Shown piece by piece: positions 55,060-63,244 of a DNA stretch of 64,000 nt. This stretch comes from Echinicola marina (lineage in GTDB: Bacteria > Bacteroidota > Bacteroidia > Cytophagales > Cyclobacteriaceae). Numbering within the stretch: the stretch's first letter is position 1; each line of letters starts with the position of its first letter. The stretch covers positions 3,159,501 through 3,223,500 of the forward strand of contig NZ_CP080025.1 in NCBI RefSeq assembly GCF_020463795.1, written 5' to 3'. The notes below the pieces were generated by a model. That model saw only the letters and a program-made list of their open reading frames with translations, searched no databases and was not told the origin of the DNA. Made by a program: the position numbers and the translations under genes.

Positions 55060-56655
55060 CTAATTGCTGCCTTCTGTGGCTCCGATGTCTTTTCTCATTT
55101 TGATCAAATTTTCCTTAAGCTCTTGCTGTATATTGGCGTATTTTGGCTCATTGTATACGTTCTGAATTTCTGTCGGGTCCTTTTTAAGGTCAAATAGTTC
55201 CCATGAATCTATGTCCGGATCATTCCCAAATCCTTTGCCATACCAATGGATCAATTTGTAGCGGTCTGTACTAATACCATAATGCCTTCGGACATTTCCT
55301 ACTGCTGGATAATCATAGAAATGATAGTAAAGTTGTTCCCGCCAGTTTTTGGATTTTCCATTTTTAAAGAGAGGGACCAATGATTTTCCTGCCATCTCTT
55401 CAGGGATTTTTACCCCGGCCACATCTAAGAAGGTAGGTGCGTAGTCTATATTCTGCACCAATTCATTACTTATCATACCTTTTTTGATTTTATCGGGATA
55501 GAAAATGATCAATGGCGTTCGGAAAGCCTCTTCATACATAAACCTTTTATCGTAAAGGCCATGTTCACCCAAAAAGAAGCCTTGGTCGGAGGTGTAAACA
55601 ATGATTGTATTGTCCAGCTCTCCAGTCTCTTCCAGGTAATCAACTAAGCGCCCAACTTCTTCATCCACAGAGCGTACGGTACGGCAGTAGTCCTTGATAT
55701 ACCTTTGGTACTTCCAACTGGTCAATTCCTTCCCTGTGGGACGGTTTTCCAAAAACACTTTGTTTTGGGCCTTGTAGGCTTCATCCCAGGCTTTTCTCTG
55801 TTTCTCGTCCATCGGATCCATGGCCATTGGCCAGCTGTCTTTGATGTACTGAAGGGTAGGTTCATCTTTTAGTTCTTCGACTTTAAGATCAAAAGCAAAG
55901 CCTAAGTGATTGGCCACAGTAAGCTCCTGCATTTGCATTTGTGGTCCACGGCTTTCATATTCATCAAATAGCGTTTCCGGCTCTGGAAAAGTATCATTCG
56001 TAAACAGACCGATATGGTTTAGATCGGGCATCCAGTTCCGATGTGGGGCTTTATGGTTGACCAAAATACAAAATGGCTCATCAGCTGTAGAATGCTCTCC
56101 AATCCACTCTAAGGCATGATCTGTGATCAGCTTTGTGGCATAGCCCTTTTCGGAAACATACTTTCCGTTTGTACTGGGGTTTCTGAACCTCGGGTTATAA
56201 TACTCTCCCTGATCAGCCAGAATATGATAATAATCAAAGCCTTTGGGTTCTACACTTAAGTGCCATTTCCCAAAGACGGAAGTTTGATAACCTGCCTGCT
56301 GTAATAATTCCACAAACCAAGTACGGCTATAATCCATCCTACTGCCAAGAAGTTGCTGGCCATGTTGGTGGCTATACAAACCTGTAAACAGGGTAGCACG
56401 GCTGGGCGTACAGATTGAATTTTCCACGTAAGCACGCTTAAACAAAAGTCCCTCTTCTGCTAATCGGTCGATATTGGGTGTTTTTGCAATTTTAGAAATG
56501 GGATGCCCATAAGCACTAATGGCCTGAAATGCATGGTCATCTGTGAAAATGACTACGATATTGGGCCCCTTTTTTTTGACTTTTTCCTGAGCGTTCAGGA
56601 TGTGGCCAAAAAACAAGACCATCATTATGCTTAGCAGTACTCTTCTATTTTTCAT
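55060..56655 (-). CDS. Sulfatase (S1 family, Cys-type)
   Basis: Exported sulfatase of 531 residues; signal peptide VLLSIMMVLFFGHILNAQ. GPNIVVIFTDDHAFQAISAY is the metal-site start and C82-T-P-S-R (SICTPSRATLFTG) the formylglycine motif. Other landmarks: SVFGKWHLSVEPKGFDYY, NHKAPHRNW and VYTSDQGFFLGEHGLYDKRF. It resembles the N-acetylglucosamine-6-/heparan-type exo-sulfatases. Last gene of the mannosidase operon, 39 bases after the first GH92 gene, which implies a sulfated mannose-containing substrate. Confidence 0.92.
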   Translation of the reverse strand: MKNRRVLLSIMMVLFFGHILNAQEKVKKKGPNIVVIFTDDHAFQAISAYGHPISKIAKTPNIDRLAEEGLLFKRAYVENSICTPSRATLFTGLYSHQHGQQLLGSRMDYSRTWFVELLQQAGYQTSVFGKWHLSVEPKGFDYYHILADQGEYYNPRFRNPSTNGKYVSEKGYATKLITDHALEWIGEHSTADEPFCILVNHKAPHRNWMPDLNHIGLFTNDTFPEPETLFDEYESRGPQMQMQELTVANHLGFAFDLKVEELKDEPTLQYIKDSWPMAMDPMDEKQRKAWDEAYKAQNKVFLENRPTGKELTSWKYQRYIKDYCRTVRSVDEEVGRLVDYLEETGELDNTIIVYTSDQGFFLGEHGLYDKRFMYEEAFRTPLIIFYPDKIKKGMISNELVQNIDYAPTFLDVAGVKIPEEMAGKSLVPLFKNGKSKNWREQLYYHFYDYPAVGNVRRHYGISTDRYKLIHWYGKGFGNDPDIDSWELFDLKKDPTEIQNVYNEPKYANIQQELKENLIKMRKDIGATEGSN

Positions 56656-56694
56656 TTTTTTTATTTTGGGTCAGCATCATCTATGGATAATGGA

Positions 56695-59037
56695 CTAGTT
56701 TGTCACAGGATGATCAGTTAGTCCCAATTTTAGTTTACCACCTTTGGTTACATCCGAGAAGGGTAGGGAGTAGGTATCCAGTTTTTTACCATTTAGCTCC
56801 ATGTCTTTTAGATATATATTATCCTTGGAATTGTTATTCGTTTCGATGACAAAACGTTTGCCCTTGAAGTAATCTTGGTCCAACTTGATGGTCACTTTAT
56901 CAAATAATGGGCTTCCAATTTGGAACTTTGGATCTATTTCTGTCAATCCTTTCACATCAAATAGCCCAATTGATGACATTACATACCAAGCTCCCAATTG
57001 GCCCTGATCCTCATCCTGTCCATAGCCATAGCCATGTATCCCTTCCGTGCCATAAAACTCGTTGCAAATCGCCCTTACCCATTTTTGGGACAGATGGGGC
57101 TTTCCAGAGAAATTAAACATCCAGGAAACATGCAAATTAGGTTGGTTGCCATGATTATAAAGCGTCTTCAACCCGGAGAATGCATCGATTTCTGCCCCTC
57201 CTCCGAAGATGTTTTTCTGGGAAATGATGAAAATACTGTCAAGTCGGGTGTTGAAAGTTTCCTTGCCCAAAGTAGTCACTAACTCTTCTACATGATGCGG
57301 CACATAAAAGGTGTATTGAACTGCATTGCCCTCTTGAAAGCCTTTCCAAGGTGCCAGTGGATCAAAGTCTTCAATGAATTTACCATTGGAATCTTTTGGA
57401 CGGATCAATTTGGTTTCTTCATCATATAGTAGCTTCCAACCATTTGATAGTTGGGTAAGTTGCTCATAATCGGCAGTCTTGCCCAGTTGCTTAGCAAATT
57501 GGGCCACAGCAAAGCTGCTGAAAGAGTATTCAAGCGTATGTGATGCGGCAAAACCCGAACCTTCCTCTACGGTTTTCATATCAAATTGCTTTTCGTAAGG
57601 GCTATAACCACGCTCCACAAATTGTTTGACATCCATTTTTCCAGCGCCTTCTATTCGGTCTTTCCAGCCTATTTCGTTCTTTAGTGAAGCTTCATAAGCC
57701 AGTTCTACATCATAATCCCTGATCCCGCAGTTATAAGCTGCGGCGATGGCCAAACTGGTGAAATTGGTTCCAACTCCTGATACATATTTACTGTTGGCAA
57801 TGCCATCTCCTAGCCAGCCGGCGTCCTTATAAACCAGCAGCTGGCTTTGAACCCAATCAGCGTAATATTCCGGGTAGGCTACTGCCCAGAGTTGGGTCAA
57901 ATTCCAGAAGGCACCCCAAATGGCATCGGTATTATAGTGATGGTGAATGGGCTGTCCTCTTTTATCAAGTTCGATCTGCCCCACAGCCCCGCTATTCATT
58001 GGATAGGCTCCATTTACATCACTGGCAAGCCCCCTGCCCAGTAAGGCATGGAACAGACCTGTGTAGAATTTAACTTTGTCCTCTTCATTTTGCCCCTCCA
58101 CCTGAATTCTACCAAGATACTCTTCCCATGTTTTGTTGGCTTGTTTTTGGGCCTTGTCAAAATCCATTTTAGGAGCTTCAGTATCCAGGTTGAGACGGGC
58201 ATTTTCAATAGAGGTATAGGAAAGGCCTATTTTGATTTCTACTGCTTCATCTTGCTTAGTGTCAAAGGTGAAATACATGCCAGCACCAACTCCCTCTTGC
58301 TCATTTCTGCCTGGGAATATTTGTTCTTTCACAAAAGAGCCAAAAGTACTAGGCTTCTTATCCATTTTGGCCGAAAAGTACATCCTTACATCAGCCCCTT
58401 TTTGGTAGATATTGACATATACAGGGGAGGTGATTACATAACCTTCAATGCGCCCATCTTCGGTGAAGTTCACATAGGCATCTTTTACTTCACCACTTTC
58501 TCCTTGTTTATTCCCTATGTCAAAAAGAATATTGGCTTGGGAAGTTTTAGGAAAAGTATAGCGGTGAAAGCCGACCCTTTTGGTAGCGGTGAGTTCTGCT
58601 TTGACATCATGGTCTTTTAGAAAGACCGAATAATAACCTGGTTTGGCCAGCTCCTCCTTTTTGTCAAAGCGAGATCTGTAACCGCCGGCAGGATTGTCTA
58701 GTTCGCCAGGAACAGTCTGTAAATCACCCACAGAAGGGGCAATGACCACGCCTCCCACCTGAAACTCGTGAAAATTGGCAAAGCCCTCAATAGAGCTGTG
58801 CCTAAAGTCATAGCCCACGGCTTGCCATCCTCCTGGATTACCCAAATGGGCATCGGTGGAAGGTGCCAGTTTGGCCATGCCAAAAGGAACTGCAGCAGGT
58901 GTATAGAAGAACCAACGGCAATGTGCTGTCCCGATATTGGGATCCACATAATCTACTGGGCTTTGGGCAAAAAGGGCTCCAAAGGGAAGTAGGATGTAAA
59001 ATAAACAAGTACTAATAAAAGACCTCAAACCACTCAT
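56695..59037 (-). CDS. Glycoside hydrolase family 92 (exo-alpha-mannosidase)
   Basis: Ca2+-dependent exo-alpha-mannosidase, exported, 780 residues. Signal peptide ends at GALFAQ. SPVDYVDPNIGTAHCRWFFY is the family N-terminus and IEGFANFHEF follows. The C-terminal domain has the general-acid region FQEGNAVQYTFYVPHH, and the base aspartates lie in GQDEDQGQLGAWYVMSSIGL. GH92 enzymes trim alpha-1,2, -1,3, -1,4 or -1,6 mannose from N-glycans or mannans by inversion; the linkage cannot be told here. It lies downstream of the second GH92 gene with a strong hairpin between them. Confidence 0.92.
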   Translation of the reverse strand: MSGLRSFISTCLFYILLPFGALFAQSPVDYVDPNIGTAHCRWFFYTPAAVPFGMAKLAPSTDAHLGNPGGWQAVGYDFRHSSIEGFANFHEFQVGGVVIAPSVGDLQTVPGELDNPAGGYRSRFDKKEELAKPGYYSVFLKDHDVKAELTATKRVGFHRYTFPKTSQANILFDIGNKQGESGEVKDAYVNFTEDGRIEGYVITSPVYVNIYQKGADVRMYFSAKMDKKPSTFGSFVKEQIFPGRNEQEGVGAGMYFTFDTKQDEAVEIKIGLSYTSIENARLNLDTEAPKMDFDKAQKQANKTWEEYLGRIQVEGQNEEDKVKFYTGLFHALLGRGLASDVNGAYPMNSGAVGQIELDKRGQPIHHHYNTDAIWGAFWNLTQLWAVAYPEYYADWVQSQLLVYKDAGWLGDGIANSKYVSGVGTNFTSLAIAAAYNCGIRDYDVELAYEASLKNEIGWKDRIEGAGKMDVKQFVERGYSPYEKQFDMKTVEEGSGFAASHTLEYSFSSFAVAQFAKQLGKTADYEQLTQLSNGWKLLYDEETKLIRPKDSNGKFIEDFDPLAPWKGFQEGNAVQYTFYVPHHVEELVTTLGKETFNTRLDSIFIISQKNIFGGGAEIDAFSGLKTLYNHGNQPNLHVSWMFNFSGKPHLSQKWVRAICNEFYGTEGIHGYGYGQDEDQGQLGAWYVMSSIGLFDVKGLTEIDPKFQIGSPLFDKVTIKLDQDYFKGKRFVIETNNNSKDNIYLKDMELNGKKLDTYSLPFSDVTKGGKLKLGLTDHPVTN

Positions 59038-59067
59038 TTAATTGTATTTATTTGCTTAGTTTATTAC

Positions 59068-59118
59068 GGAAGTCTCTTTGGCTTATTGGGTATTATAAAC
59101 TTAGCCAAAGAGACTTCC
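59068..59118. other. Perfect 16-bp hairpin between the two GH92 genes
   Basis: GGAAGTCTCTTTGGCT (59068-59083) pairs with AGCCAAAGAGACTTCC (59103-59118) across a 19-base loop. On the minus strand, the direction of transcription, no T-run follows, so it is more likely an mRNA processing or stability element, or a partial terminator. Placed 9 bases after the upstream stop codon. Confidence 0.6.
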
Positions 59119-59127
59119 CTTTTCTAA

Positions 59128-62100
59128 TTATTTATCGGACGTTCTCCCCCAATTTTTATTGGGTTGGTCACCCATTTCCAAAACCAATTTTCCTCCTTTG
59201 AGCAATTCGGAAGCAGGGAACCAAAATGATTTCAGCTCTTTTCCATTGAGATAAGCTTTTTGTACATAAATGTTCTTTCTGGAGCTGTTTTTAGCTTCGA
59301 TTATGAATTGTTTACCACGGCCGTACATTTCCTTCAGGTCAATGGTGATTTTTGAATATAACGGGCTGGCTATCTCGTAGATTGGCGTGGCACTGGTTCC
59401 ACCATCCATTTGGAACAGGCCTATGGAGGCCATTACAAACCAAGCACTCATTTGCCCTTGGTCTTCATCACCCAAGTAGGCATTGGCCAAACCGCTGCCG
59501 TAATATTTCTCAAGAATAGAACGGCTCCATTTCTGTGTCAACCAAGGATGGTCTGCCCAGTTGAATAGGAAAGCAAAGTGCATGGATTGTTGGTTGCCTT
59601 GTACTACAGGGTAATCCCAGTATTGGTCATTTGGGGCATTGTATCTCCAAGGTTCACTGGCTTTGAAGCCCCAATCCAACCTTTCCACAAAAGCCTCTTT
59701 GCCCATCACATCGACCAAAGCTGGTACGTCTTGAGGAACGAAATAACTCAGCTGCCAGGAATTGCCTTCGACATAATGATGGTTTCGGCCTGACTGAAAA
59801 GGATCAAAAGGCTCTTCAAATTCCCCTTTGCTGTTGCGCAATTGGGCAAAACCATTTTTAGGATTAAAGGCATTTTTCCACCAATTGCCTCTATCAGAAA
59901 AAACTTTATAGTCTTCTTTTTTACCTAAGGACTTGGCTAGCTGGCCCACTGTCCAGTCGTCATATGAATATTCCAATGTATTGGAAAACCTTCCTTTATC
60001 AGAAGGGACATATTTATGATCGAGGTAGGTAATAAGGTCTCTGTTTCCTGCAAAACCACCTGCCACTTCAGTTGCTGGCGTTGTCTGCATCTTTTTTACT
60101 GCCTCGAATGTCTTTTCTACATCAAAATCACGAATGCCCATTTGGTAGGCAGATACCATTTGTGGTATTTCATGTTCGGCAACCATCACTGGAATATATT
60201 CCATTCCTGCAGGACCTTTTCCTAGCCAACCGTTGGCGTCGTACATGGCAAGTTGGGATTTTACCCATTTGGATGACCATTCAGGCGTGGCCAGATTCCA
60301 AAGCTGATTTAAGTTCCAAAAGGTATTCCAAAAAGCATCACAGCCCAGAGCCAAATCCGAAGGATCTTCAAATTTTTGCTTGGTCTCATCTGGAGCAATC
60401 CATTCTCCATTGACATCACTCCAGGTGTTTCTGCAAAGGGAACGGAAGAAGTTGCTGTAAAAACGGACTTTTTCCAAGCGGTTATCACTGGCAATGGTAA
60501 TCCTTGACAAATAGTCGTTCCACACATCTTTTTGATGTTGGACCACTGCTTCAAAATCCCAACCAAAAGGGTCGGAGATTTCTGTTTTAAGGTTTTCAGC
60601 GGCATTTTCTATACTGACCAAGGATATCGCAGATCGTGCCTGTACCACATTGGATTGGTTGGTGTCAAATTCCACATAAATGCCAGCGTCTTTTAGATCT
60701 TTTCCTTTAATGATTCCTCCTTCAAGGGTTTGGTCATTGATCCATCCGCCTACGTTTTTGATGGGCTGGTCAAACTCAATTACGAAATTTACCACATATT
60801 CCTGATCGGCATCATTGCTCCATACGGTAGGTCTAGGAGAAATCTGATGACTCCTTCCTTCTATTCGGTAATCACTCACTTTATTGATTTCCACATCAGA
60901 GAGCAGGTAATCATACTCGGCCTCTACATGCATGTCAATCATGACCCTTCCATCTTGATCTTTGGGAAAAGTATATCGTTGGAATCCACCTCTGGTGGTA
61001 GCCGTCACTTCTGCCCATATTTTAGTATCTGACATGTACACCTTATAGAAACCCAAAGGTGCTTCTTCAGTAGATTTATCTATTCTGGAACGGTAGCCAG
61101 CATCAGGATCAAACTGATCTCCCACTTTTGTCTGTAATTTTCCATTGGTCGGCATCATCCCCAATCCGCCCATGGTCCACTCATGAATATGGCTGAAGGT
61201 TCCTATGGTTTCAAATGAGGGTTGATAGCCCGCTTGCCAGCCCCTGTTTTGGTTATCAGGACTCATTTTTACCATGCTGAAGGGCATCCAAGGGCCTGGA
61301 GCAATCATCCAACGGGAATGGGCCGTGCCTATTCTGGTATCCACATAGTCTGCCAAACTTTGCAAAGCCTGTGGTGAACGTAAAATGGAGCCTTCTTCGA
61401 TTTTTTTGCCATCTATGTAGATTTCATATTGGCTCTTCTTTTTCCTTTTTACCGAAGGCATAGGTACTTCTATCTGATACCTGGCAGAATCCAAAAAAGT
61501 ACTATAAACGGCTTTTTTATCCAGTTTTACCTCTAATTTGGGTTGACCAGTTAAATGTTCTACATCGACCAATAAGGGCTGTATTTTTTGTTTTCCGGCT
61601 TCAAGTTCATAGGTTGCTGGTTTTACTGAACGAACAAAAACCTGATCGTTTTGTGTTAAAACGGTTCCGTCTGGACCTTCCAGTCTCACTTGATCAAACA
61701 CCACCCATGAACCTTCCAGAATGGTAATGGTGATCGAGTTGCCCCCTTTTTGGATAATATCTTTATCGATTGGAATTTCGATTATTCGTTCTACAGCACC
61801 TGACATATCTCCGCTTAGAGTGCCTTCGCTTGCACCTTTGAGTAGGAATTTACTATGCTGGTTGTTTACACTTACTTTTAGCAATGATTTGGTTGGTTGG
61901 GAGTCTGCCAGATCAATGACCAGTTTAAAACCTTCATCACTTTTCATTTCTTTGATCCCAAAAAGTATATTTATCTCATGGGTTCTCCAACCTGATGTGC
62001 CCCAGGTTCCACCCCAAGTATCAGCTGGGCCAGGAAGTACATAAGGAAAATCGTTTCTCGGATTTGAAGTTCCTACTAGGAAATAGCGATCTTCATATCC

Positions 62101-62256
62101 AAAGTCCCTGCTTAAGAACTTTTTGTAATCTGCAGGTCCCAGGGCTAAATCGGCAGATGAATTATCGCTTTTACCGATTTGCCATATACTTTTGGCTTGG
62201 GCACTGAAACTTGACAGCATTATGATGACAACAATGCTTTTAATCAAATTGAACAT
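59128..62256 (-). CDS. Glycoside hydrolase family 92 with extra N-terminal beta-sandwich
   Basis: 1042 residues; signal peptide IVVIIMLSSFSAQAKS. Residues from about 24 to 190 (SIWQIGKSDNSSADLALGPA, YFLVGTSNPRNDFPYVLPGP, TWGTSGWRTHEINILFGI) resemble the carbohydrate-binding-like domain at the end of PL4-type rhamnogalacturonan lyases, not part of normal GH92. The GH92 part starts near residue 305 (ALQSLADYVDTRIGTAHSRW). It keeps the acid region YVEGNSWQLSYFVPQD and the base region LGDEDQGQMSAWFVMASIGL. Predicted exported exo-alpha-mannosidase. The DUF3823 lipoprotein gene is upstream, with a hairpin in between. Confidence 0.9.
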   Translation of the reverse strand: MFNLIKSIVVIIMLSSFSAQAKSIWQIGKSDNSSADLALGPADYKKFLSRDFGYEDRYFLVGTSNPRNDFPYVLPGPADTWGGTWGTSGWRTHEINILFGIKEMKSDEGFKLVIDLADSQPTKSLLKVSVNNQHSKFLLKGASEGTLSGDMSGAVERIIEIPIDKDIIQKGGNSITITILEGSWVVFDQVRLEGPDGTVLTQNDQVFVRSVKPATYELEAGKQKIQPLLVDVEHLTGQPKLEVKLDKKAVYSTFLDSARYQIEVPMPSVKRKKKSQYEIYIDGKKIEEGSILRSPQALQSLADYVDTRIGTAHSRWMIAPGPWMPFSMVKMSPDNQNRGWQAGYQPSFETIGTFSHIHEWTMGGLGMMPTNGKLQTKVGDQFDPDAGYRSRIDKSTEEAPLGFYKVYMSDTKIWAEVTATTRGGFQRYTFPKDQDGRVMIDMHVEAEYDYLLSDVEINKVSDYRIEGRSHQISPRPTVWSNDADQEYVVNFVIEFDQPIKNVGGWINDQTLEGGIIKGKDLKDAGIYVEFDTNQSNVVQARSAISLVSIENAAENLKTEISDPFGWDFEAVVQHQKDVWNDYLSRITIASDNRLEKVRFYSNFFRSLCRNTWSDVNGEWIAPDETKQKFEDPSDLALGCDAFWNTFWNLNQLWNLATPEWSSKWVKSQLAMYDANGWLGKGPAGMEYIPVMVAEHEIPQMVSAYQMGIRDFDVEKTFEAVKKMQTTPATEVAGGFAGNRDLITYLDHKYVPSDKGRFSNTLEYSYDDWTVGQLAKSLGKKEDYKVFSDRGNWWKNAFNPKNGFAQLRNSKGEFEEPFDPFQSGRNHHYVEGNSWQLSYFVPQDVPALVDVMGKEAFVERLDWGFKASEPWRYNAPNDQYWDYPVVQGNQQSMHFAFLFNWADHPWLTQKWSRSILEKYYGSGLANAYLGDEDQGQMSAWFVMASIGLFQMDGGTSATPIYEIASPLYSKITIDLKEMYGRGKQFIIEAKNSSRKNIYVQKAYLNGKELKSFWFPASELLKGGKLVLEMGDQPNKNWGRTSDK

Positions 62257-62423
62257 ACTGACTTTATATTTTATACTTTTTGGTTATGCTTTGCATCTTT
62301 AATACTTTCCTTCTTCATTCAATTTAAGTAGGAACTTTTTCCTAGCAAGGAGGAAGATGAAATCCCGAGATATTTATTGTGTTTTTCTATCCTGCCCACA
62401 AATCATTTAACTGGAAGAATAGT

Positions 62424-62461
62424 AAATGTCCCTGAGGAATAAGATCCATTCAGGGACATTT
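62424..62461. terminator. Perfect 12-bp hairpin after the DUF3823 gene
   Basis: AAATGTCCCTGA (62424-62435) pairs with TCAGGGACATTT (62450-62461). On the minus strand it comes 6 bases after the DUF3823 stop, and the T-rich tract after it is weak (TTTACTATTC), so partial termination or 3'-end protection of the susC/D transcript is likely. The 170 bases further on to the GH92 start show nothing recognisable. Confidence 0.6.
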
Positions 62462-62467
62462 GTCTTT

Positions 62468-63223
62468 TTATTTGGTAGTTATTTCCTTAATAGGGGAGTA
62501 ATTATAAACATTGGTGCCGTTAACTTGAGTATTGATCCTGGCGCCTACTCTTAAGAAATACTTCCTCTCATAGTCTGGAAAAGTTTTTTGGGCGCCCGTA
62601 CCAATGCCTCCTGGCCATCCCGTAGTGATAGTGATCGTCTCGCCCAATGCTGGCAAAGTAGCGCCTACCAAGTGAGTGGAAAAGTTGGGACTAAAGCTAA
62701 AATCTCCCACATATTGGTTTTCACTTACAAATAGCCAGACCTCACTTAATGGGTGTTGGTAGTCTGGGTCTGAAGTGCCCCGCGTGATCTTTACTTGGAT
62801 GGTGGCTGTACCGTCTCCATTGACTACTGGTTCCCCAATCCATTCTACACGAAGAAACGGGTCAACTTCATAAGTTCTTTCTACTACGCCTTTGAGGTCG
62901 ATAATTTCTTCTTCCACTGGGACAAAAGCGCCTTCAGCTCTTACCCCATATTCACCTGCAAATATTTTGGAATTATTGAACTCCCCATTCATTTTACAAT
63001 ACATATAGTAGGGGGTAGGGTTTTCGCTCCAACTGTACTCCATCAGCGTTATCCGTGCTCCGGTATTGCCTATTGCTGTTTGGAAGGGCTCTTTGGTTTG
63101 CATGTCCACAAAGGCTCCTGTAAATGTCTCGGCAGGAGGGGCGTAGTTATCCTCAATACAGGAACTCAATCCTGTCGAGATAATACATGCCATTAACAAA
63201 TATTTTATAAGATTATTTTTCAT
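62468..63223 (-). CDS. DUF3823 domain lipoprotein (PUL surface protein)
   Basis: 251 residues. The lipobox LSSC gives Cys22, so it is exported and lipidated. TGAFVDMQTKEPFQTAIGNT and GARITLMEYSW, with FNNSKIFAGEYGVRAEGAFV, fit the beta-sandwich DUF3823 family found next to SusD genes of Bacteroidota. Such proteins are presumed surface glycan-binding proteins. Gene spacing is 21 bases from the SusD stop, in one operon. Confidence 0.82.
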   Translation of the reverse strand: MKNNLIKYLLMACIISTGLSSCIEDNYAPPAETFTGAFVDMQTKEPFQTAIGNTGARITLMEYSWSENPTPYYMYCKMNGEFNNSKIFAGEYGVRAEGAFVPVEEEIIDLKGVVERTYEVDPFLRVEWIGEPVVNGDGTATIQVKITRGTSDPDYQHPLSEVWLFVSENQYVGDFSFSPNFSTHLVGATLPALGETITITTGWPGGIGTGAQKTFPDYERKYFLRVGARINTQVNGTNVYNYSPIKEITTK

Positions 63224-63244
63224 AGGTCTTAATTTTGAAAGTGA

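Noticed and set aside
58048-58620. 190-residue plus-strand open frame inside the first GH92 gene
   Set aside because: Long, but composed of a Phe/Ile-rich shadow of the GH92 coding strand; no conserved motif.
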